Shown here: in pieces, positions 23,378 through 31,796 of the stretch | How the letters are laid out: each line of letters opens with the position of its first letter | Numbering within the stretch: the stretch's first letter is position 1 | Source of the DNA: Neobacillus driksii | GTDB taxonomy: Bacteria > Bacillota > Bacilli > Bacillales > Cytobacillaceae | Direction of reading: 5' to 3' | DNA: 64,000 bases | NCBI RefSeq assembly: GCF_013409995.1 | Contig: NZ_JACCBX010000013.1 | Location: forward strand, 1-64,000 | Translations under genes and position numbers: made by a program | The notes under the pieces: model-generated | What the model was told of the DNA's origin: nothing | The model's database searches: none | The model's input: the letters and a program-made list of their open reading frames with translations, nothing else

Positions 23378-26300
23378 ATGAATGAAAGATGGACCCCTTC
23401 CCTTTTCAAAGATTTCCATAAGCATGAACACGATGCCTGCGGAATTGTTGCTTGTCTTGAAAAAACCAAGCTGCCTACTAGAAAAAACATTTTTGATTGC
23501 ATAGATGCCTTAGTTACAATGAATCATCGTGCTGGCTTCATTAACGGTGAAGGTGATGGCGTTGGGATTCATGTTGATATCCCAAAAGCACTTTGGAAAG
23601 AAAAATTACAAAGTGCCGGTGTAGACCCCTCTCACACAGAAAATGCGAGTTTTGCTGTAGGTCATGTTTTTATCAGCCAAAAGGCTGACTGGTTATCTAC
23701 TAAACAAGAATTACTTCAGAAATTAAAAAACTTTGAATTAGATATTATTTTTGAAACAAATCAAGTAACCGATTCAAGTGCATTAGGACCTATTGCTATC
23801 CAGGAGAATCCGGTTTTTTGGCAATTTGCCTGCCTTTCTGAAAAATCAGGGCAAGTATTAACGAAAATCTTATTCGAAGCAATCGTCGATTTAGAAACCA
23901 ATGAACATGTTCATGTCGCGTCGCTAAGCCAAAATCATGCCGTATATAAAGTCATGGGTGCTGGCGATATACTCCCTCGTTATTACAAAGATCTAGCCAG
24001 TCCAATTGTTGCATCAACGATTACTCTAGGTCATAACCGTTATTCTACGAATACCCTTTCTAGTTTTTTCCGGGTCCAGCCTTTTAGTGTGCTTGGTCAC
24101 AACGGAGAAATTAATACGATTGCAAAGCTTCGTGACGAAGCGAGAATGATTGGTGTTCCACTCGTAAAGGATGGCAGTGACTCGCAAGATTTAAGCCGGA
24201 CAATGGAAACGTTAATTTGCCGTGAAGGGTATACGTTATTCGAGGCAATGGATCTTTTATTCCCGCCTATTATCAATGAAATTAAAGCCTACTCTGAGGA
24301 TTTACAAGATTTATATACTTATATTCGTGAAGCTTGGGGCCATTTTGCTCAAGGTCCAGCTGGCATTATTTCAAGGTATGGAGATGAAGCAGTTTTTAGT
24401 GTAGATGCATTAGGACTACGCCCGCTTTGGATGCTAGAAATCGAAACTTCATATTTATTTTCATCCGAGCCAGGGATTATTCCTTCCAGTGAATATGTAA
24501 ATGATCCTAAGCCTTTAGCTCCTGGAGAAAAGGTCGGCTTTAAGTGGAACAATAATAAATTAGAAGTTTTCGAGCAGAAACGCTTCCAAACAGAGGTTTA
24601 TAACCGATATTCTAACCGCTTAAATCTTGAAAATTCTAGATTGCGTTTACAAGTACCTACATTAGAGAAAACAATTACTATGAATTATCCAGACAAAATT
24701 CATAATGGGCAATATAAAGCATTTGGCTGGGAAAGAGATCACATTCAACTAATCGAGCAAATGGCTGAAAAGGGTGTTGAGCCAATTCGTTCCTTAGGAC
24801 ATGACGCACCATTAGCTGCGCTTAATCCTGAGCGAAAAAACATTGCCGATTATATAAAAGAAAGTGTAGCTGTGGTTACAAATCCAGCCATTGACCGCGA
24901 CCGTGAAACGGAGCATTTTTCTACGCGAGTGATTATAGGAAAACGTCCTGGTTTATTCAATAACGAAAAAACTGAAACACTTCTTGAGTTAACCACTCCC
25001 CTTCTTATAGAGGGCAAAGCTGGTTATAGCTGTTCAGAAGCCATTGGTCAGCCTAGCTTTGATCAAGTTCTTCACCATTTCCAAAAGCAAAAGCTTGTTG
25101 CGTTTATTTCAACAACTTTTAGGAAAGATGAAAACATTGATAGTGCTTTAACAAGAATTTCAAATGAGGCCGTTCAAGCGGTCACTTCAGGAAAGTCATT
25201 AATCGTCCTCGATGACGCAAACGCACATCAGGATGACTTTTATTGGATTGATCCACATTTAGTTACATCTGCCGTTGACCAGGCATTAGTAACAGCTGAA
25301 TTAAGAAGAAATTGTTCATTAGTCCTTCGTTCAGCAGCTATTCGTTCCCTGCATGACATGATTACTGTTTTTGGATTAGGCGCAGATTTAATCAGTCCAT
25401 ATTACATGTTCATGACCGTACTCGATGAAAACAATAAACCTTTGATTAACCTTTACAGTGCGTTATCAAAAGGACTTGAAAAAGTAATATCAACCATTGG
25501 GATTCATGAACTACGCGGATATGGCAGACTTTACTCCAGTATCGGCTTACACGAAGATATTGCCAATGTGTTGAATATTGTTAACTTTTTTGGCTCTAAT
25601 GAGATTGAGAATGATTTTGAATCAATGAAGAATGATGCTTTTGCAAGGGCTGCGGATTATCAGAACGAGAAGGAAAGAGTCGGTAAAACCTTTCACCTCT
25701 TCCCTCGTATCTGGAAGGCTATTGGTGAAGTTGCTGCAACTGGTGACTACAGTGCTTACCGGGAAAAAATCAGCGAACAAGAAGAGCAGAATCCGACGAC
25801 CATTCGCCATTTACTTCAGTTAAAGAAGAGCAATCAAGCAATCTCACCAGATAATGTTAATATTGCAGTTGGTGAGCATGATTTACCATTTATTATTTCT
25901 TCGATGTCGTTCGGTTCACAGAATGAGATTGCGTTTAGAGCTTATGCTGAAGGTGCTGACCGCCTAAACATGGTCTCTCTAAATGGTGAAGGCGGCGAAA
26001 TCAAGGATATGCTTGGTAAATATCCAAAAACAAGAGGACAGCAAATCGCCTCTGGACGTTTCGGGGTAAACGCAGAGCTATTAAACTCTTCTAATCTATT
26101 AGAAATTAAAATCGGTCAAGGCGCAAAGCCTGGAGAAGGCGGACACTTACCTGGTTCAAAGGTAACCGCCAAGGTTGCTGCAGCACGTAATGCTACACTT
26201 GGTTCAGACTTAATTTCACCATCAAACAACCATGATATTTATTCAATCGAGGATCTAGCACAAATGATCCTAGAATTAAAAACAGGTAATGACCAAGCAA

Positions 26301-27847
26301 AAATTGCTGTAAAAGTACCTGTTGTACCAAATATCGGAACTATTGCTGTAGGAATTGCTAAAGCGGGCGCTGATATTATTACATTAAGTGGTTTTGATGG
26401 CGGTACAGGTGCTGCCAGAATACATGCACTCCAGCATGTTGGCCTTCCTGTTGAAATTGGAGTAAAAGCAGCCCATAATGCCCTTCTAGAAAGTGGACTA
26501 CGTAACAAAGTAGAGTTGTGGGCAGATGGTGGAATGAAGAGTGCTTTAGATGTCATGAAGGTTATGCTTCTCGGTGCAAACCGTGTTGGCTTCGGAACAT
26601 TATCTATGCTTGCAATCGGCTGTACAACATGCCGTGGATGTCATTTAGATACCTGTCACGTCGGAATTGCCACTCAGATTGAATCTGAAGTTCAAGCGAA
26701 GGAACATGGGCTTCGCCGCTTTGTTCCACGTCAACTTGACTTAGCTGTTAATGGAATTATGAATTTATTTTCATCCTTTGCAAATGAATTAAAAGCTTTG
26801 GCGGCGTCTGTTGGTATTACTAATTTACAAGATGCAGTTGGACGTTCCGATTTGCTAGAGCAGGTTAAAGGAAAAAATCAGCTTAGCCTATCGTATTTAT
26901 TAAAGCCGTTAGAAATTAGCCAATTCACGAAAACAGAAGAATCCAAGGCATTGCAAGAAGTTCAAATGCAAGTAGCAGTTGGTGCCGAGTATTTAGACGC
27001 CAGCGTGGATGAATTACATTCTTCTCGTGAATTTGACAGTGTCACCTCTGAACAGCGCGTTCTAGCGAGCAGAGTTTCTTGTCATCGTGTCCGCGGAAGA
27101 CTTGATGGTTCATACCAACAGCTCCCTCCTGTCCAGCTAAAGTATAAGAATGGTTCGATTCCTGGTAATGGCTTAGGGGCTTATAATAGTGGAGGAATTG
27201 AAATCACTGTTAACGGTGGCGGTCAAGATGGAGTGGGTAAAACTTCTTTTGGCGGAAATATCTTTATCCTTAAGTCTAAAGGAAAAGACGGCAACTATTA
27301 TAACGGTTCTGTCGGAAAAGGTTTCGGTTATGGCGCTCAAAAAGGACTTCTAGTTGCCCAAGGTAATGCTGATGCCCGTGCAGGAATTCGTCTTTCTGGT
27401 GCTGATTTAATTGTTGGCGGATTTGTGAAGCAGCCTATTCTTGAAAAAGAAACTGGCAATATCGGTGCAAATGCAAATATTAAAGGTTTTGCCTTTGAAT
27501 ATATGACGAACGGCCGTGGATTAGTGTTAGGAGATCCAGGACCATGGATTTGTGCTGGTATGACTGGCGGTGTCGTTTATGTTCGCCAACAGCCTGAACT
27601 TGGTTTAACAGCAGAAGCGATTATGAGACGGATTGCAAAAGGTGCTAAAGTTTCCGTCATGAGCTTAAGCGAAAATGGCAAAAAAGATGTCAATGAACTT
27701 CTTGGTAAATATACAGATATCCTAGAAAACGACGGACAGACAGAAGAGGCAAATCTGCTTCGTGCGTTACTCTCTAACCCAGAAGATCACTTTATTCAAA
27801 TTGTACCGGTTAAAGAACAAGCTGACCCAGCTGTATCTACGGAATGA
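23378..27847 (+). CDS. gltA: Glutamate synthase large subunit
   Basis: 1489 residues, near the usual 1500. Domains in order: Ntn-type glutamine amidotransferase, with C21 in DACGIV as the nucleophile exposed after removal of a 20-residue propeptide; a central linking domain (about 470-750); the FMN synthase barrel (about 800-1170); and the GXGXG beta-helix (about 1230-1440). The 3Fe-4S ligands C1082, C1088 and C1093 are in CTTCRGCHLDTC. It makes two glutamates from glutamine and 2-oxoglutarate, normally with a small NADPH-binding subunit, which is not encoded in this window. The ATG lacks a close ribosome site. B. subtilis has no glt gene at this place. Confidence 0.93.
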   Translation: MNERWTPSLFKDFHKHEHDACGIVACLEKTKLPTRKNIFDCIDALVTMNHRAGFINGEGDGVGIHVDIPKALWKEKLQSAGVDPSHTENASFAVGHVFISQKADWLSTKQELLQKLKNFELDIIFETNQVTDSSALGPIAIQENPVFWQFACLSEKSGQVLTKILFEAIVDLETNEHVHVASLSQNHAVYKVMGAGDILPRYYKDLASPIVASTITLGHNRYSTNTLSSFFRVQPFSVLGHNGEINTIAKLRDEARMIGVPLVKDGSDSQDLSRTMETLICREGYTLFEAMDLLFPPIINEIKAYSEDLQDLYTYIREAWGHFAQGPAGIISRYGDEAVFSVDALGLRPLWMLEIETSYLFSSEPGIIPSSEYVNDPKPLAPGEKVGFKWNNNKLEVFEQKRFQTEVYNRYSNRLNLENSRLRLQVPTLEKTITMNYPDKIHNGQYKAFGWERDHIQLIEQMAEKGVEPIRSLGHDAPLAALNPERKNIADYIKESVAVVTNPAIDRDRETEHFSTRVIIGKRPGLFNNEKTETLLELTTPLLIEGKAGYSCSEAIGQPSFDQVLHHFQKQKLVAFISTTFRKDENIDSALTRISNEAVQAVTSGKSLIVLDDANAHQDDFYWIDPHLVTSAVDQALVTAELRRNCSLVLRSAAIRSLHDMITVFGLGADLISPYYMFMTVLDENNKPLINLYSALSKGLEKVISTIGIHELRGYGRLYSSIGLHEDIANVLNIVNFFGSNEIENDFESMKNDAFARAADYQNEKERVGKTFHLFPRIWKAIGEVAATGDYSAYREKISEQEEQNPTTIRHLLQLKKSNQAISPDNVNIAVGEHDLPFIISSMSFGSQNEIAFRAYAEGADRLNMVSLNGEGGEIKDMLGKYPKTRGQQIASGRFGVNAELLNSSNLLEIKIGQGAKPGEGGHLPGSKVTAKVAAARNATLGSDLISPSNNHDIYSIEDLAQMILELKTGNDQAKIAVKVPVVPNIGTIAVGIAKAGADIITLSGFDGGTGAARIHALQHVGLPVEIGVKAAHNALLESGLRNKVELWADGGMKSALDVMKVMLLGANRVGFGTLSMLAIGCTTCRGCHLDTCHVGIATQIESEVQAKEHGLRRFVPRQLDLAVNGIMNLFSSFANELKALAASVGITNLQDAVGRSDLLEQVKGKNQLSLSYLLKPLEISQFTKTEESKALQEVQMQVAVGAEYLDASVDELHSSREFDSVTSEQRVLASRVSCHRVRGRLDGSYQQLPPVQLKYKNGSIPGNGLGAYNSGGIEITVNGGGQDGVGKTSFGGNIFILKSKGKDGNYYNGSVGKGFGYGAQKGLLVAQGNADARAGIRLSGADLIVGGFVKQPILEKETGNIGANANIKGFAFEYMTNGRGLVLGDPGPWICAGMTGGVVYVRQQPELGLTAEAIMRRIAKGAKVSVMSLSENGKKDVNELLGKYTDILENDGQTEEANLLRALLSNPEDHFIQIVPVKEQADPAVSTE

Positions 27848-27854
27848 TTAATAA

Positions 27855-27887
27855 GAGAACGTCCGCGTAGGTGGACGTTCTTTTTTT
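27855..27887 (+). terminator. gltA terminator
   Basis: AGAACGTCC (27856-27864) pairs with GGACGTTCT (27873-27881), followed by seven more T. It begins eight bases after the stop codon. Confidence 0.93.
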
Positions 27888-28035
27888 GTGTTTAAACAAA
27901 TATCTTTAACTATTGCTGAAAAAAATTCATATAATATCTCTTGATAAAATGTTTTAATCCATGTATAGTACGTAATTGTTCATTAATGAAGTAAACTATG
28001 TAAAATCACTTAAATTTGAAAGGAAACCATTTGGA

Positions 28036-29109
28036 ATGAAGTTAGGTGCCCGCATCTTTAAAACGGGAATTGCAATTGTCTTATCCCTTTACTTAGCACA
28101 GCTGCTACACTCACCCTCTCCTGTATTGGCAGGTATTGCTGCAATTTTTGCCATCCAGCCGACAATCTATCGTTCTTATTTAACGATTATTGAACAAATA
28201 CAAGGAAACTTAATAGGTGCAATACTTGCAGTCATTTTTGTCCTTTTATTAGGAAATCACATTATCATTATTGGGTTAGCCGCTGTAATTGTTATTATTA
28301 TCAATCTTAAGCTGAAAATTGAAAATACAATCGGACTTTCTCTTGTAACGCTTATTTCGATTATGGAAACTCCTGGAACTGATTTTATTCCATTTGCAGG
28401 AATCCGTTTCTCAACCATTATGATTGGAGTCTTTTCTGCTTTCGTGGTAAACCTTGTTTTTCTGCCGCCTAAATATGAAAATAAGCTTTATTTTAAAATC
28501 ACAGGGACTACTGAGGAAATTATTCGCTGGATTCGATTAAGTACCCGGCATGACTTCGATCACAATATGCTAAAGAGCGATATTGAAAAATTAAAAGACA
28601 ACTTAATTAAGATTGAACAGTTTTATATAATGTATAAAGAAGAAAGAAGTTATTTTAAAAAGATTAGTTTAGAAAAGTCAAGAAAGCTAGTGGTCTTCAG
28701 GCAAATGAGCTCTACGGCTAAAAAAGCACTGGATACATTAAAAAAACTTCATCGATTTGAAAATGAAATCCTTCATCTGCCGGAAAACTTTCAACAGTCG
28801 ATACAAGAGCAACTCGACAGTGTCATTTACCACCATGAGCAATTAATGCTTCGGTTTATTGGTAAAGTTCCAACACCCTTAGACAATGAAACAAATACCT
28901 GTATGAATAATAAGGAACTATTTGAGTTATTCTTGAACCACCAAAAGCTATACCGCGACCAAGACGATCCGCATTTATATCATACTATGCAAGTAATTTC
29001 TTCGATTATTGATTACGGGGAGCAGATCGAGCACCTGGATACATTAATCACCAGCTTTCACTCCTTTCATCATAACGAGGTATCCATTGAACAGAAAGAA
29101 ATTGAATAA
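28036..29109 (+). CDS. ygaE: Aromatic acid exporter family membrane protein (YgaE/YqjA-like)
   Basis: About 357 residues from the ATG at 28036; an in-frame ATG at 27976 lacks a ribosome site. The N-terminal half has four to six hydrophobic segments (about 1-155), starting MKLGARIFKTGIAI, and the C-terminal half is a soluble helical region (about 160-330), as in the DUF939/ArAE family. The family is related to FUSC-type transporters, but transport has not been shown for the Bacillus members. The location beside the hemL region matches ygaE in B. subtilis. Confidence 0.82.
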   Translation: MKLGARIFKTGIAIVLSLYLAQLLHSPSPVLAGIAAIFAIQPTIYRSYLTIIEQIQGNLIGAILAVIFVLLLGNHIIIIGLAAVIVIIINLKLKIENTIGLSLVTLISIMETPGTDFIPFAGIRFSTIMIGVFSAFVVNLVFLPPKYENKLYFKITGTTEEIIRWIRLSTRHDFDHNMLKSDIEKLKDNLIKIEQFYIMYKEERSYFKKISLEKSRKLVVFRQMSSTAKKALDTLKKLHRFENEILHLPENFQQSIQEQLDSVIYHHEQLMLRFIGKVPTPLDNETNTCMNNKELFELFLNHQKLYRDQDDPHLYHTMQVISSIIDYGEQIEHLDTLITSFHSFHHNEVSIEQKEIE

Positions 29110-29139
29110 AAAAACTTACCGGCTAGGTAAGTTTTTTTT
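29107..29139 (+). terminator. ygaE terminator
   Basis: AAAACTTACC-GGCT-AGGTAAGTTTTTTTT, immediately after the stop codon. Confidence 0.9.
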
Positions 29140-29208
29140 CATTTTATGTTAAAGTATATTTTTACCTGTTAAAAGCAACATAAAGGAAAACAGCTAAGGA
29201 GTATTATT

Positions 29209-29667
29209 ATGTTTGTCGCGATAATTAGAATTGGTCTTCTATTAATACCGTGGTTGACTGTTTTTTTAATTCCCAAAAATGTGTTTAAAAAATATACACC
29301 TTCTGCAATCTTTGCGTCCTTACTTGTTGCTATTAATTGCATGTTATCTGTTCCTTTTAAATGGTGGACAGTAAAAGGCGGATTACTTAATAAAGTTTTT
29401 AATGATTTGAGCTTTATACTCGGTCCGTTTTTTATAGGCACCATTTGGATTTTTCGTTTAACCTTCGGGAAATTCTGGTTATACCTTTTGGTGAATACAC
29501 TTATGGACTTATTTCTTGCTTATCCAATGAATTGGCTAATGCAAAAATTAAAAGTCTATAAATTAGTAAATTTTAAATCTAAACACGTTTTTTTCCTATC
29601 GATTTGTTTTGCTCTTATTATTTATCCCTTCCAATTATTTATATCTCGAACAAAGTCCAGTGAATGA
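29209..29667 (+). CDS. Small four-helix membrane protein, function unknown
   Basis: 152 residues with four clear hydrophobic segments (about 3-22, 33-50, 68-105 possibly double, and 128-145). No conserved catalytic motif was recognised. TAAGGAG precedes the ATG by about nine bases, and a terminator overlaps its stop codon, so it is a single-gene unit. Similar short membrane proteins occur in Bacillaceae without assigned function. Confidence 0.72.
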   Translation: MFVAIIRIGLLLIPWLTVFLIPKNVFKKYTPSAIFASLLVAINCMLSVPFKWWTVKGGLLNKVFNDLSFILGPFFIGTIWIFRLTFGKFWLYLLVNTLMDLFLAYPMNWLMQKLKVYKLVNFKSKHVFFLSICFALIIYPFQLFISRTKSSE

Positions 29668-29682
29668 AACTGGATTTTTTTT
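29656..29682 (+). terminator. Terminator of the small membrane protein gene
   Basis: TCCAGT (29656-29661) pairs with ACTGGA (29669-29674), then eight T. It overlaps the stop codon at 29665-29667. Confidence 0.8.
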
Positions 29683-29790
29683 ATTTACTCTTTGGTTTTA
29701 TTCATGCTATCGTTAAGTTTTGTTAGGAAGTGTTTTCTCCTTATACACATTTCTTTTATTATTAATGTAAAAAAAGTGGGAGTTGATAGA

Positions 29791-30609
29791 ATGTTTTTCT
29801 TGGGACTGTTTGAGCAGTTGCCTGTACAAGTAGTAACGGTGGCACTGCTGATTATACTTACGGTTTATTTGATCCGCAAATTCATTAAACTATTCTTTGA
29901 CAAAACGAGCTTCTTGGACGAAAAGCATGAAGAGACAATAATGCATTTCGCTAACCAGGTGACAAAAGTAGTTGGACTAATCATTTTCTTAATTTATGTA
30001 CTTAGCCATTTCTTCGACCTGACAAAGTTTGTCACCGGCTCGGTAGTTGTGGCAGGCTCCTTGGCATTAATCTTTCAGCATATCATCCGTGATTACATTA
30101 TGGGACTGACATACTTGTTTGAGCGTCAAATCCATCTCGGGGATTATGTGATCATCAATGGAAACCGTCAGGGGAAAATTGAGGAAATCAGCATGCGCTA
30201 CCTAAAGATCCGCCAGTATGACGGGTTTCTCTATACTGTATCCTATAGCAGCATTACAGAACTTCAGAACGGGAACCGGGGGAAGCGACGGGTAAATGAA
30301 AGTCTTGTCCTCAACTATATGCAAAATCCTGACATGGCCTTCAAAGTAATGGAGGAAGTGGCACAAATATGCAACGAGAAATATGTTGAATACCTATTGA
30401 AGGATGAAAACGGCATATCTTTGGAAAGTTTCAAATTCAACGAAATCACCGAACTGAACGTCGATTTCAGGGGTCACCGTTATTCAATATCTGCCCTTGT
30501 AAACGAAGCGGACTTCGTTGAAGCTGGCAAAAAGGTTAGGTATGAACTGGCAATGGCTGCCTACAAAAGCGACTTGATGATTTCAGAAAGCCTTAGCACA
30601 ATCCAATAA
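29791..30609 (+). CDS. MscS-family mechanosensitive channel
   Basis: 272 residues from the ATG at 29791, which has GGGAG about eight bases upstream; earlier in-frame starts lack ribosome sites. Three hydrophobic segments (about 10-27, 54-72 and 77-98) are followed by the beta domain of MscS, with GDYVIINGNRQGKIEEISMRY (split over about 116-136) typical of the pore-proximal domain, and a C-terminal alpha/beta part. Such channels release solutes on osmotic downshock. It has its own terminator. It is not part of the B. subtilis gene order here. Confidence 0.88.
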   Translation: MFFLGLFEQLPVQVVTVALLIILTVYLIRKFIKLFFDKTSFLDEKHEETIMHFANQVTKVVGLIIFLIYVLSHFFDLTKFVTGSVVVAGSLALIFQHIIRDYIMGLTYLFERQIHLGDYVIINGNRQGKIEEISMRYLKIRQYDGFLYTVSYSSITELQNGNRGKRRVNESLVLNYMQNPDMAFKVMEEVAQICNEKYVEYLLKDENGISLESFKFNEITELNVDFRGHRYSISALVNEADFVEAGKKVRYELAMAAYKSDLMISESLSTIQ

Positions 30610-30612
30610 CAT

Positions 30613-30645
30613 AAAAAAAGTCTTCATAAATGGCAGACTTTTTGT
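30613..30645 (+). terminator. MscS gene terminator
   Basis: AAAAAGTCT and AGACTTTTTG arms separated by 11 bases, just after the stop codon. Confidence 0.8.
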
Positions 30646-30767
30646 TGAATGTAGGTAGCTATTAAATTTTACTGATTTTTCATTGTTTTAGTCTGATATA
30701 TAGATTGAATGACTCCTTTATTAATGAGAATATTTATATAATATTTCATTGGAGGAGAGTTAACAAA

Positions 30768-31700
30768 ATGACCTATGTTGATATGGATATAGATAAGAAG
30801 AAATATGAGGCCTATTTATTTGTGCATTTTATTCATGAAGACGAGCGCAGAGATGACTTAGAGCAAGTCTACTTTTCCGTTAGTAAAGATGGCTTGAAAT
30901 GGGAAACTCTTAATGAAAAGAAACCGATATTGACATCTACTTTAGGAGATTTCGGGGTAAGAGATCCGTTTATTATCCGTTCCCCAAAAGAAAATAAATT
31001 TTACATTATTGGCACCGATTTATCTATGTACCATCGTAAGGATTGGGACGAGGTACAGAGAACTGGAAGTCAGCATATTGTGGTTTGGGAGTCTAAAGAT
31101 TTGATAAACTGGTCAGAACAAAGATTAGTTAAGGTTGGACCGGAAACTGCAGGCTGCGTTTGGGCTCCAGAAGCAATATATGATAAAGAAGCCGATGATT
31201 TTCTAGTATTCTGGGCTTCAAGGGAGAATTTTGGTGCTGAGAAACATAAAATCTATTATTCTAAAACGAAGGATTTTATAAACTTTACTGCACCTAAAAT
31301 ATATATTGAAAGAGCGAATCATATTATTGACACAACTATTATTGAAGAGGACGGTAAATATTATCGTTTTTCAAAAGACGAGACAGTTAAAACGATTACC
31401 GTAGAGGTTTCGGAATTTTTACTTGGAGAGTTCACTCCACTGGATACGAACCTAAAAAATATAATTGGTGTTGAGGGACCTGCCTGCTTCAAAATAAAAG
31501 GTGAAGATAAATGGTGCTTATTACTCGATCACTATGCGGTTGAGAAAAAATATGTACCATACTATACAACGGACTTAAAAACAGCACAATTTACAAAGAG
31601 TCCAGAAGATTTGGATATACCTGTTAATTCCAAGCATGGCGGGGTTATGCCAATCACTTTGGATGAGTACAACGCTGTGGTCCAAGCCTATCGAAAGTGA
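30768..31700 (+). CDS. Glycoside hydrolase family 43-like protein, cytoplasmic
   Basis: 310 residues from the ATG at 30768, preceded by GGAGGAGAG; a longer frame from 30705 lacks a site. Five-bladed propeller features are seen: VRDPFI (possible catalytic Asp near 63), the WAPEAIYD motif (near 127) and EGPACFKIKGEDKW (possible acid Glu near 243), placed as in GH43 arabinosidases and xylosidases. There is no signal peptide, so it would act on imported oligosaccharides or a cytosolic glycoside. It stands alone with no sugar transporter nearby. The exact GH family or subfamily is uncertain. Confidence 0.75.
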   Translation: MTYVDMDIDKKKYEAYLFVHFIHEDERRDDLEQVYFSVSKDGLKWETLNEKKPILTSTLGDFGVRDPFIIRSPKENKFYIIGTDLSMYHRKDWDEVQRTGSQHIVVWESKDLINWSEQRLVKVGPETAGCVWAPEAIYDKEADDFLVFWASRENFGAEKHKIYYSKTKDFINFTAPKIYIERANHIIDTTIIEEDGKYYRFSKDETVKTITVEVSEFLLGEFTPLDTNLKNIIGVEGPACFKIKGEDKWCLLLDHYAVEKKYVPYYTTDLKTAQFTKSPEDLDIPVNSKHGGVMPITLDEYNAVVQAYRK

Positions 31701-31753
31701 AGTATTTATCATAATGTGGAGGGCTGTTGGGAAGCAATTAAGAGCCCGTGCGC

Positions 31754-31788
31754 AAAAAAAATGACGTAATCAAATACGTCATTTTTTT
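31754..31788. terminator. Bidirectional terminator between GH43-like gene and ygaD
   Basis: AAAAAAATGACGTA-ATCAAA-TACGTCATTTTTTT has a perfect stem with A/T flanks. Convergent genes lie on both sides. Confidence 0.93.
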
Positions 31789-31796
31789 GCTTTTTA

